DNA of 64,000 nucleotides from Anagrus nilaparvatae (Eukaryota > Arthropoda > Insecta > Hymenoptera > Mymaridae): contig JAKSXM010000007.1 in NCBI GenBank assembly GCA_022575985.1, positions 57,566,501 through 57,630,500 of the forward strand, written 5' to 3'. The notes below the pieces were generated by a model. It ran no database searches and was not told the DNA's origin. It saw only the letters and a list, made by a program, of their open reading frames with translations. The number at the start of each line of letters is the position of its first letter. Position 1 is the stretch's first letter. Shown here in pieces: positions 11,601-22,047 of this stretch. The position numbers and the translations under genes are program-made.

Positions 11601-11797
11601 TTGGCATACCACTTGCTAAAAATATCGCATTTGGATTTTTAACATATTCTTCGGCTAAAAAATTAATTTAATTAAAATTTTGTTAATATATAATTATAAT
11701 AATTAATTTCAAACTTGCTTAATTTTCTGATTGGATTAACTTTTCTTCTTAGACTTATTTTTGTAAAATATTTTGTATAGTCTTTGATAACACTCAT
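8609..11797 (-). CDS. AADAT: Kynurenine/alpha-aminoadipate aminotransferase, copy 1 (complete)
   Basis: PLP-dependent fold-type I aminotransferase of the AADAT family, transaminating kynurenine and 2-aminoadipate with 2-oxoglutarate (tryptophan and lysine catabolism). Eight exons join in frame: 11797-11719, 11654-11489, 11337-11151, 10527-10411, 10343-10020, 9962-9836, 8948-8740, 8668-8609, giving 422 residues, close to the usual ~425. Visible landmarks are PIR near the N-terminus, LASGMPN, FTTGSQDG, the NPTG motif, LEDDAYF, and the PLP lysine in ADSFSK, followed by GGMRLG. The short C-terminal exon encodes the final helix. The first intron uses a GC donor (GCAAGT): only this keeps the frame and the family alignment; the adjacent GT would shift it. 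The N-terminus is basic but a mitochondrial signal is not certain. Introns hold two MITEs. Confidence 0.95.
9186..9279. mobile_element. 94-bp MITE in AADAT copy 1 intron
   Basis: TA-flanked element with terminal inverted repeats CACTGAAAAAAAATCC / GGATTTTTTTTCAGTG. The core contains CTTGCGG and GGAATTCC-like segments also seen at about 34310-34360 and 44280-44345, so the core is a repeated family. Sits in the intron between exons 6 and 7. Confidence 0.75.
10562..10938. mobile_element. Fold-back MITE (CACTGTAAAAAG family), intronic
   Basis: Nearly the whole 377-bp unit is an inverted repeat: it opens with CACTGTAAAAAGTAACTTTC and closes with its complement ending CAGTG; internal halves also pair. 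A second copy is at 58657-59079. Located in the intron between exons 3 and 4 of AADAT copy 1. No coding. Confidence 0.85.
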
Positions 11798-12189
11798 TGT
11801 TTTTTATTGATTTCAATATTAAAAAGAAAAATAACCAATTATTAATAAGAAATAAAATTTATAAATCATGCAGTTATTGATATACTTTATACAAGCGTAT
11901 TTTTACTGTTAATATGTATACATGTATATTTATTTTGTTCTTCTTTGCTTTACAATCTAGATGCTATATTAAAAAAGGAGTTCAGTAAGATAAGCATAAG
12001 AAAAATGATAAGTTCAAATATACAAACAAATCTAATTCTTAGTTTTTCTGAATTAAAAATTAAGAATAATTCAAGGATTCTACTTGTTTTTTTAATATTT
12101 AATTAAAGGCTTAATGAACCAATATTAGTTTTATAATAAATAATATTTTTAATAATATGTGAGGGATTCCAACACAGACACAAGTTGGT

Positions 12190-13240
12190 ATGAAGAGGCA
12201 CGAAATCGGTTTAAAATAGCCTTGCCAAAAGTGCATCTAAAAGTAAATCTTCCCACCAATTTTAAATTTTCTAAGTCCAATTCTTGATTTATGGCAACCA
12301 TTTTTGTGTTATTGGGGCGAAATCGGCGATGGGTGCTAAAAGGAGTTTCTTTTATGTCAAAACGCGTTTTTCATTTCTGAGCTACCCAAAATTATCGTAA
12401 CAACTATTTTTTTATATAAAATTTTATAAAATATATGAAAAATTGGGATTGCCAAGGAAAAAATACTTCTGAAGAAAATAAAACTTTTCATTTTACAATA
12501 AAAATTAGCCACGTTATTGTCAAATTAAAATTTTGCTGATATTCGTTTTAAAAAAATTGAAAGTAATATATATTAATAAAAGAGGGCTTTTGAACTTAAA
12601 AAACCATAACTCATTTGAATTTCAAGATAAAATAATAATTTTGTTTTTTGAATCAGTTACTATTTCCCCGACTATTCATTTTTTCAACAAAAAAAAATCA
12701 TTTTTATTTTCAAAATTTCATTTTTCACCTGAAAAACCTGTACAAACTTTAAGTAGAAAAATTTATTTCAGACAATTTTTGACCGAAAAATTTAATTTTG
12801 GTAAATAAAAATGATTTTTTTGTTGAAAAAATTAATAATCGGGGAAATATTAACTTATTTAAAAAAATTATTATTTTACGTTAAAATTCGAACAAGTATT
12901 GCATTTTTTTAGTTCAGAAACGCTAGAATATCAATTTTTTTAATGGATTTTGGACAAATTTTAATTTGACGATAACTTGACTAATTTTAATCGTAAAATG
13001 AAATATTTTTTTTCTTCTTGAAAATTTTTTCCCTGGCAATTCGAATTTTCCATCTATTTTTTAAAATTTTATTTTTAAAAAAAGTTGTTTTGAAAATTTT
13101 TGATAGCTCAGAAATAAAAAAGGAAATCTTAGACATAAAAGTAGGAAAATCTTATTGGCATCCATCGCCGATTTCTCGTTCTCGATTTTTTTTTGGTTTA
13201 CTGAAGGTTTAAACTAACTAAAAATAAGGGTCATATCTAG
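12190..13240. repeat. ~1-kb fold-back (long inverted repeat) element
   Basis: The left arm (about 12230-12560) pairs with the right arm (about 12890-13210). For example 'TTTCTGAGCTACC' at 12375 pairs with the 'GATAGCTCAGAAA' stretch at 13103, and 'GATTGCCAAGG' at 12448 with 'CCCTGGCAATTC' at 13031. A single right-arm relative lies at about 18040-18200. The small ORFs within are chance products of the arms. Confidence 0.75.
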
Positions 13241-13284
13241 GGGTGTGCGGTTTGAAGCTTCGGGTCGGTCCTGGATTTTTTCGG

Positions 13285-13465
13285 GTCAAAAAACAACCGA
13301 GATTTTTTACCGGTTATTTTGAAAATGGAACAAACAAAAAAACAACTGAGATTTTTTATCTGTTGTTTTGAAAATGGAACTAAAAAAAAAACAACCGAGA
13401 TTTTTTATCGGTTGTTTTGAAAATGGAACAAAAAAAAAAACAACCGAGATTTTATATCAATACCT
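13285..13465. repeat. ~57-bp minisatellite with a hairpin per unit
   Basis: Three to four units of about 57 bp. Each contains AACAACCGA followed after about nine bases by TCGGTTGTT, so each unit can fold into a 9-10-bp stem, followed by GAAAATGGAAC and an A-run. Unit 1 has ACCGG in place of ATCGG. Confidence 0.8.
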
Positions 13466-15480
13466 ATGAGTAATTATTTATTTTTTCATGTAAATTAAAC
13501 AAGGAAATAAATTATTTGCCTTCTTTTTAACATTTATACTTAGTATACTTACTGTTTTAAATTTGTCTTTTTCTTAAAAAATAGTAATTGATCCCAAGTT
13601 ATATTTTTACAAAAATAATAATAAAAAACTAATTAATTTGTATTTAAGATACTATTTTTCTAAGTACTGATACTTGACTTAACTTAAAAAATAATTATAC
13701 CAAAGGTGTGTCAAAATTTTTTCTCGCTTTCTTCGACAAAATATAACTATAATTCTGGACAATATATTATTGGTGTACAGAGTTTTGGCCCCCCAGGATT
13801 TTGGCTAGGAAAAAGGAAAACAAAAAAGAATGCTAAACTTGATGCTAAATTAAAGCTGTTAATCGAAAATTATGAAAGAAAGAAAGTATTAAAATATTTA
13901 AAAGGGTTAGCAAGTATAATATAAAATAAAATATTCAAATAAAAATAAAAATCAGTAAATCCCTTACGGGGGTGATGCACCTAATGGTGTACTCGTATAC
14001 CAACCTAAAATTTCGGGTGGCCCCAAAATGCTATACCAGGGGCCATGATTAGGTGAATCATATTATTTTTCTGATTGGTAATACTTATAGTTGAAACATA
14101 AAATGATAAAATCTTTTTTTATTTTTCATTTGAAATTTTAAATTTGTGGGTAGTTTTTATTTTAAATTTGTTGAAACAATTTTTAGTTAAATATAAACAA
14201 TATTAGTGTACTTAACAATTTAATTTTATGATTAAAGTTAGAAACAAGTTAGAAACTCCAGATCGATTGAGATATTTATCAAAGTAATTTAAATAACCTT
14301 GATGGACAATAACTAAAAAATTTTTAAATGTATAATTTTGGATTTAGCTAAATGACAATTTTTCGTTATCAAAATTTTTTTTTCACTTAAATAGGTATTG
14401 TTAGATTTGATGATTTTCAAAAAAAAGAACAATTTTTTAATGTTTTGATGTTTACATTTACGTATCATTTGATGTTTACAAATTTTTTAAAGAACAGAAA
14501 TAAGATTTTTTGTATCGTGAGCATAAACGGTCATTCTTCGTATTAGATTAGTTTAGAAAAAACACTTAGAATTAATTTTTTTATCAACATAATAATTGTT
14601 CAAAGTCACAAACTGGATATGTTGGTTTGGATATTTTGTCCCCCAACCCTACTAGAGGCCGTCAAAATAAAAAAGAAAGTTTTTAAAAAAATTGCTTGTT
14701 TTAAGGGTAGAAAAGGGTTAAAATAAGGGCGCTAAACCTCGTAAATATAAATTTTGATCTCAGATTCTGATTCACCAACCCAAAATACCTACTAGGGATT
14801 ATCAAAATTAAAAAAAAAGATTAACTTAAATTTTAAGGGTTAAGAGGATTAAAATAAGGGAAGTTTTCACCCCATTTTCAAAACACCAAGAAGTTCGTAT
14901 GTAGACTTTGTTTTTGAGTGGTTTCTGAAGGGATCCCTATAGATTTAATCTTAATTTAATCGGTGTCGTGTATTTTATTTTTAAATAACAGAATTGCCCC
15001 GAATAAATGACTTATTTATTTGAAAACCAAATTATTTTTTAAGTATTATAAATTAAATGTTGTTAAAAAAAAAAAAATTATTGGAGCAGTAAAATTTATT
15101 TTTATTTGATTTTAATTATCATATTGAAAAATAACTGAAACAAAAAAAAATTGATATTTTAAAATCAGCTTACCTAAGAATGTTGGTTTTATTATAATTT
15201 TATAAGCAGACGTGATAGCTTCGAGTAAACTGATTTTAACATGTACAAAATATATTTTGAAGTACAATATTTAATATTTTTGTGAGAAATAGCTTAGAAA
15301 GTCATTTAATTAATATATTATGTATTTATAAAATTTTCAAAGAGCATAATTATAGAAATAACTTTCTAAGTATTTAGTAAACATTTTATTTTATAAAAAT
15401 AATATTAAAATTAACAATTGATTTTGTAATCAAATTAGTACAAAAAAAAAATTTTACAAAATTTTAGAAAAAACTTGATT
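13466..15480. other. Gene-free interval with degenerate 130-bp-scale repeats
   Basis: A 72-codon open frame at 13706-13924 has a lysine-rich tail but no recognisable domain or splice context, so it is not called. About 14630-14900 carries two imperfect copies of a unit containing 'CCTACTAG', 'TAAAATAAGGG' and 'GGGTTAA' elements. Otherwise nothing is evident. Confidence 0.4.
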
Positions 15481-15683
15481 TATTAATTTGAGCAATCAAA
15501 TGAAACAGTAAAATTTTCATCTTTCAAAAAGGTTGGTTTTTCATCGAATACGTCTACGTTTTCATTTTCAATGACACCATCTTCAATCACAGCTTGATTT
15601 TTTTTTATTTTAATCTTACTTTTTATTGCAAGATTTGAGCAATTACTTAGATCGCAAAACTTTTCTAAATGTTTTTCACAAAA

Positions 15684-16880
15684 CTATTCACTCCCAAAAG
15701 CATCGGGATAATCAATCAGATTTTCATTTTTCAAAAAGGTCAAATCTGGTTTTTCATCAATTATATCTATGTCTTTATTTCCTATTGCAACATCTTCAAT
15801 TTCCGCTAGACTTTTTTCTATTTTAATCTTATTTTCCATCGTGGGAATCAAGCAATCACTTCCATTGCAAAACTTATCATTATGTTTTAGACTAAACTGA
15901 TCTCCTCCAAAAGCATTCGAATAGTCAATCAAATTTATTTCTTTCAAGAAGCTGATGTCTGGTTTTTCGTCAACTAATTCAATATCATACTCATTTACTA
16001 CGATTTCTGCAGCGTCATCTGTTTTTTCTACCTGAATATCACATAGAATCAGTGAAACAATACATTCTTTTAATCCAAAATAATTACCATGTTTCTTCTG
16101 GATCCCTATTAAATTACATTTTAACTTTAATTTTTCATGAATTCGAAGATGTCTTTTTAGATTAATTTTCTGAGTAAATCTTTTTCCGCAATCATTGCAC
16201 TGAAATTTTTTTAAACCTAGGTGAATTTTCTCATGTACTTGAAGACTGCTTGTTTGCGTAAAAGTTTTATTACATTCTAAACACTTGTAAGGTCTTTCAC
16301 CAGTATGAACTTGAAGATGTCTTTTTAAAGCATCTTTTCTAATAAATCTTTTACCGCAATTTTCGCACTCAAATTGTTTTAAGGCGGAGTGAATTTTTTC
16401 ATGTTTATGAAGATGACCTATTTGGGTAAAAGTTTTCTTACACTGTAAACACTTATAAGGTCTTTCACCAGTATGAATTCGAAAATGTTGATTTACTTCA
16501 GATTTTGTAATAAATCTTTTGCCGCAATCATTGCACTCAAATGTTTTTAAGCCTAGGTGAATTTTTTCATGTACTCGAAGACTACTTAATCGTGTAAATG
16601 TTTTATTGCAATGCAAACATTTGTAAGGTCTTTCACCAGTATGAATTCGAAGATGTCTTTTTAGATTAAATTTTTTAATAAATCTTTTGCCGCAATCTTT
16701 GCATTTAAATTGTTTTAAGCCTGAGTGAATTTTTTCATGTACTCGAAGATAACCTTTTTGGGTAAAAGTTTTCTTACACTGCTGACATTTATGAAGATTT
16801 TTATTGCTTGTTCTCGAAGGTGTTATTTTTGGGGATTTTTTTAAGAATTCTTTTGATCCAATATCTTTTATCTGATTCAT
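15684..16880 (-). CDS. C2H2 zinc-finger protein (eight fingers, acidic tail)
   Basis: A 398-residue protein with eight contiguous classical C2H2 fingers at about residues 29-253 (C-x2-C-x12-H-x3-H), then an acidic tail. Fingers alternate between a KTFT...HEKIH type and a CGKRF...HLRIH type. TGERPY linkers follow the even fingers, and S/L-G/A-LK-x-F linkers follow the odd ones. Fingers 1-4 and 5-8 also match as blocks, pointing to successive duplications. The tail repeats a ~70-residue unit marked by DEKPD-x-x-FLK and NLIDY. After the TAG at 15684-15686 the same frame stays open for 59 more codons to a TAA at 15483-15485 and encodes a further tail repeat, so the annotated end may be a recent nonsense change. 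A probable nuclear DNA-binding protein; target unknown. The Met is just after a TTTCAG acceptor. Confidence 0.85.
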   Translation of the reverse strand: MNQIKDIGSKEFLKKSPKITPSRTSNKNLHKCQQCKKTFTQKGYLRVHEKIHSGLKQFKCKDCGKRFIKKFNLKRHLRIHTGERPYKCLHCNKTFTRLSSLRVHEKIHLGLKTFECNDCGKRFITKSEVNQHFRIHTGERPYKCLQCKKTFTQIGHLHKHEKIHSALKQFECENCGKRFIRKDALKRHLQVHTGERPYKCLECNKTFTQTSSLQVHEKIHLGLKKFQCNDCGKRFTQKINLKRHLRIHEKLKLKCNLIGIQKKHGNYFGLKECIVSLILCDIQVEKTDDAAEIVVNEYDIELVDEKPDISFLKEINLIDYSNAFGGDQFSLKHNDKFCNGSDCLIPTMENKIKIEKSLAEIEDVAIGNKDIDIIDEKPDLTFLKNENLIDYPDAFGSE

Positions 16881-17146
16881 TATGACTGAAATTTTAATTA
16901 AACTTATAATTTTAAAAGTTTCACAATAAAATCTTTATTAGATGAAAGCAATTTTCATGATAATTGAATAATAAATTTACATAATATTTATTAATTATTT
17001 AAATCAATCAAAATTTATATTTTTTATTTTACATCAATTTATTATTAGGTTAATTTTTTATTAAATTAATTTCTGAACAAAATAATTAAAAGTCATAATA
17101 AAAAGAAATCTAATAAAAAAATATTAATAATTAATAGTTTTTTACC

Positions 17147-17215
17147 TTTTCAAAAGTATAAATTTATTTTACTATTTAGTCCACACTCGAAGGGCACTGA
17201 GAGCAAACTAACAAT
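17147..17215 (-). other. Candidate 5' UTR exon of the zinc-finger gene
   Basis: On the minus strand, a good donor (AAAAG then GTAAAAAAC, boundary at about 17147/17146) precedes a roughly 260-bp stretch ending in TTTCAG about six bases before the zinc-finger ATG. This suggests a non-coding first exon. The exact transcription start is not visible. Inference from splice signals only. Confidence 0.35.
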
Positions 17216-18237
17216 AAGTTGGAATTTATGAATTTGTTGTGTTTACGTTTTTGTTCAAGTACACATGTAAAAGCAGTATATATGTTACGCCCGAAACGAG
17301 GTAACGGCCGGTTCCACGGAATCGGACAGTCATCAGCCGGTTTAATAAAATATGAATAAAATTTGATATGTCAAACCAATTTTTTATCTTATAATTAATC
17401 AGTATCATTCAAAAATGTATTTTAAATTTAAAAAAAAATTTTTTTTTTAAATTTTTTCTTTGAAAATTTTCTTATTTTTAATGTATTAATTTATTTAACT
17501 TGATGCCCCGTTCTGCGGGACCAATTTTTGAATTTTTCAGCCGGTTTTCAATTTCAATTTTTGACAAATAAACGTGTAAAAATGAAAAATATTTGGGCTA
17601 TATAATCATTAATGGAGTTTTATTTGCTTGGAAAAATATATTTTATGAGATAAAAAAAATAGACAAATTATTTAACATAGAAAAGTATAATTACTTCATT
17701 TTAACTAAAATAAAAAAATTGGGACTCTAGGGGTTCTAACATTGTAGCGCATTAAAATAATTATTTTCGGGCATCTTAATGATATGTAACAATCAGTTTG
17801 GACTAAAAATCGTCAACATTTACCATTATAACTCGTACATAGATTAAAAACAGCCTAAGATGCAAGAAAAAGTAATATAACAAAATTTGATGAAAAAAAG
17901 GAAAAAAATAAAAACAGGTTTTCTAGCATATAAATTTCAAAATATTATTAAAAACCGATGCTATATCCTTGTTTGTATTAGTTTTGAACTTGTTTTAACT
18001 TGTCAAAAAAGAAAATCCCGAAAAATACAGTGAAAAACCCCTAAAATAAAAATTTTCGAAAATTGGGTAGCTCAGTTACGAAAAAAGGCAGTTTTTGACA
18101 TAAAAGTGGAAAAATTTTTTTGGCACCTATCATCGATTTCTTTTTCACGATTTTTTTTTGGTTTTCTGAAGGTTCCAACTACCTGAAAACACGGGTCCTA
18201 TCAATCCGCCTTCAAGTTAAGTAGTAAAAAAAAAAAA
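17216..18237. other. Gene-free stretch with dispersed repeat fragments
   Basis: A GC-richer patch at 17284-17345 ('CGAAACGAGGTAACGGCC' theme) resembles the inverse of the patch near 5480-5530. The 18040-18200 segment is a single arm of the fold-back family at 12190-13240. No gene seen. Confidence 0.45.
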
Positions 18238-18476
18238 ACGCTGCCAATTAATTGGCACTATGGTTCTTCATTAGCAATAACAAAATGTTGTCAATGTTCT
18301 ATTTTACCTAATAAAAAATTAAAATATTAGAATAATTGTGCTAAATATTCTAAATTTAATAAAGAAAATGGATAAACTTTCCCCTGATACCCAAAAAAAT
18401 TTCAAAACTCATAAATCCAGGTATTAATACTTTCAGAGAAATAAAATCGGCACTACATCAATAAAAAGATAATTTT
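18238..18476 (-). mobile_element. Helentron-like element, 3'-end fragment
   Basis: Begins with CGCTGCCAA-TTAA-TTGGCA, then ACTATGGTTCTTCATT: the 3' hairpin and sub-terminal repeat of the family at 2463-4188 in reverse orientation, with substitutions. Similarity fades after about 100 bp. Confidence 0.6.
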
Positions 18477-18589
18477 GGTTCCTCATAGAGGAACCTTTGT
18501 TATAGATGAAATTTTGATTTTTGATTTTTTGGCATATAAGCACGTTTTGGGACCCCTGGAAGCTAAAAAACCGGTTTTTAAAAAAAGTC

Positions 18590-18639
<50 letters not shown>

Positions 18640-20200
18640 ACCGGTAAAATTTCACAACCATTATGGAATTAAGACCTAATTTTTTTTTCAAAAATTTTTT
18701 TATCAAAAAATCTCAAACTACTTTTTTTTTTTTTTAATTTGGATGTAATACCTCATTTATTTCCACGAAAGTACCTATATTTGAAAGTACGATTTTTACT
18801 CGATATCTCGAATCTGATAACCAATTTTTTGAAAATTTTTTTCTCAAAATTTTTTTCACAAAAAAATACAAAAAACACTAATTTTTTTTTTCTTTTTGGA
18901 CGTATTACCTAATTTATTTCTTTGAGAGTACTAGTTTTAGAACTATGGTTTATAGCATTTTTTTGGACCTGATACCTAATTTTTTCCAAATTTTTTTCTC
19001 AAAATTTTTGTTGCCAAAAAATAAAAAAAATGCCAAAATTTTTTTTATTTTAGGACGTAATACTTAGTTTTTTTCTATGAAAGTACTAATATTTGAAAAT
19101 TTTGCAATCGGTGGTATTTAACAACCATTATGGAATTAAGATCTAATTTTTTTTTCAAAAATTTTTTCATCAAAAAATCTCAAACTACTTTTTTTTTTTT
19201 TTAATTTGGATGTAATACCTCATTTATTTCCATGAAAGTACTTATATTTGAAAGTACGATTTTTACTCGATATCTCGAATCTGATAACTAATTTTTTAAA
19301 AATTTTTTTCCCAAAATTTTTTTCACCAAAAAATACAAAAAAAACTTAATTTTTTTTTATTTTTGGATTTAGTACCTAATTGATTTCTATGAGAGTGCTA
19401 GTTTTAGAAATATCGTTTATAGTAATTTTTTGGACCTGAAACTTAATTTTTTCAAAATTTTTTTCTCAAAATTAAAAAAACAAAAAAATTAAAAAATCTG
19501 TAATATTTTTTTTTTTTTAGTGTAATACTTCCTTTAATTCCATGAAAGTACTAATATTTGAAAATGTTGCAATCGGTGGTATTTAACCACCATTATGGAA
19601 TTAAGATCTAATTTTTTTTTCAAAACTTTTTTCATCAAAAAATCTCAAACTACTTTTTTTTTTTTTTTAATTTGGATGTAATACCTCATTTATTTCCATG
19701 AAAGTACTTATATTTGAAAGTACGATTTTTACTCGATATCTCAAATCTGATAATTAATTTTTTGAAAATTTTTTTCCCAAAATTTTTTTCACAAAAAAAT
19801 ACAAAGAATACCAAAATTTTTTTTTGTTCGGACGTAGTACCTAATTAATTTCTATGAGAGTACTAGTTTTAGAAAGCTTATTCATAGTAATTTTTTGGAT
19901 CTGATACCGAATTTTTTCAAAATTTTTTTCTCAATATTAATAAAACAAAAAAATTAAAAAATCTGTAATATTGTTTTTTTTTTAAGTGTAATACCTAGTT
20001 TATTGAAATTTTTTTCTAAAAATTTGTTAAATAAAAAACATTAAATCACAGCAACATTTTTTTTCTTTTAAAATACGGTATTTAACTTTTTTTTATGAAA
20101 TACTGATATCTCAAATTATAATTTTTATTAGATAAAATAGACCATTATAAATATTTTGCTATTGTTAATGAGGAACCATAGTGCCAATCACTTGGCAGCG
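18477..20200 (+). mobile_element. Helentron/HINE-like element, copy B (full length)
   Basis: Full-length and very similar to copy A: 5' palindrome, TG microsatellite at 18596-18630, the ~467-bp internal repeats, sub-terminal ATGAGGAACC, terminal TGCCAA/TTGGCA hairpin ending GCG at 20200. The flanks are T on both sides. Confidence 0.7.
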
Positions 20201-21374
20201 TTTTTTTTAAAGTTTTTAATGTAAAAAATTTTGAAAAAAAAAATTTCGAAAAATTACGTATCAGATGGAGAGATCCTTTAAAAACGATAATTCTAGATAT
20301 TCGTACTTTCATGGGAAAAAATTAAGTATTACGTCCTAAAATAAAAAAAATTTTGGCGTTTTTTGTATTTTTTGGCGACAAAAATTTTTACAAAAAAATT
20401 AAAAAAAAATTAAGTATCAGGTCCAAAAAAATGCTATAAACGATATTTCTAAAACTAGTACTTCCATGGAAATAAATTAGGTACTACGTCCAAAAAGAAA
20501 AAAAAAATTGGTATTTTTTGTATTTTTTTGTGAAAAAAATTTTCAGAAAATTAAGTATCCGATTTGAGATATCATGTGGAAACCATACTTTCAAATACAA
20601 GTACTTTCATGGAAATAAATGAGGTATTACATCCAAATTAAAAAAAAAAAAAAGGAGTTTGAGATTTTTTGATAAAAAAATGTTTGGAAAAAAAAATTAG
20701 GTCTTGATTCGATAATGGTTTTGAAATATCACTAGTTAAAATATTTTCAGATATTAGTACTTTCATAGAATTAAATGAGGTATTACACCAAAAAAAAAAA
20801 AAACATTGCAGTTTTTTTTATTTTTCTTTTTTTTTAATTTTGACAAAAAAAAATTTGAAAAAATTAAGTATCAGATCCAAAAAATTACAATAAACAAGGT
20901 TCTTAAAACTAGTACTTCCATGGAAATAAATTAGGTACTACGTCCAAATAGAAAAAAAAAATGGTATTTTTTGTATTTTTTTGTGAAAAAAATTTTAGAA
21001 AAAAAATTTTTAGAAAATTAAGTATCCGATTCGAGATATCGAGTAAAAACCATACTTTCAAATATAAGTACTTTCATAGAAATAAATGAGGTATTACATC
21101 CAAATTAAAAAAAAAAAAAGTACCTCGAGCTTTTTTGGTTAAAAAAATTTTGAAAAAAAAATTAGGTCTTAATGTCGTGTTGGCTGTGAAATATCACCGG
21201 TTACAGTGCGACATACATACATACATACATACATACATACACACACACAAACACACACACAGACTTTTTTTAAAAACCGGTTTTTTAGCTTCCTGAGGTC
21301 TCAAAACGTGCTTATATGCCAAAATATCGAAAATCAAAATTTCATCTATCACAAAGGTTCCTCTATGAGGAACC
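20201..21374 (-). mobile_element. Helentron-like element, copy C (3'-truncated, inverted)
   Basis: Opposite orientation to copy B and abutting its 3' end. It has the 5' palindrome at 21356-21374 and CA/CATA microsatellite at about 21210-21260 plus one to two internal repeats, but no 3' hairpin before copy B begins. Sequence is more diverged than copies A, B, D and F. Confidence 0.6.
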
Positions 21375-22047
21375 AATAATGACTCTTTTAAAGTTTAAAA
21401 TTAATAAAAATGATATCTTTGAATTTACGAAATGGTATTAATGATAAATTTAAAATGAATATTAACTGAATTATCTTATGAAATCAGCCATAATATGCTT
21501 ATTTTGCGGTGAAAAATATTTTACATTCGAATGCTTATATGAAATTTCCCGCAGGATTCGATTCCGAGGTTCAAAATTTGATTAAGACTGTGCATGCGCA
21601 AGAAATTACGTTTTTCATCATTACGCCTTTCAGCTAAAATAAAAAAAATGTCCTGGTTTGATTTTCTTCTACTTAAGCAAAAATTTCTTGTTCTATAACC
21701 TATTTTCATTCTCTAAAAAAAAGAATACTGGAAATATACTAATCTGAAAGCTCCAGATCAAAAACTGGTAATTTGAAATCACTCTTAGCTACGCAGATTT
21801 TCATTAAACGGAAAAAATAAGTTATAATTAAATTTAAACCGAGAAGTATGTTTATTTGCAAAAAGCATCATCTTAAATAAAAATGTAATGATGACAATTT
21901 ATTTTAAGAATTTTTTTTTAAATATTAAAATAGTTATATTAAATTTATTTCATAATAGTTATTTTAAAAGAAAAGTTCCTGAAAATTTTTTCTTCTAGTC
22001 AGATCACAAACGGATTTCACTTGCAGCAAACAATTTTCATTTTATTT

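Noticed and set aside
13706..13924. Small gene encoding a lysine-rich 72-residue protein
   Set aside because: No recognisable domain, no splice or start support, and the region is repeat-derived.
18475..18672. Repeated short ORFs starting MVPHRGTFVIDE with Cys-Val runs (also at 21194, 26481 and 28352)
   Set aside because: They are the 5' palindrome and TG/CA microsatellite of the Helentron-like family read in one frame; identity is due to repeat copies and there is no domain or gene structure.
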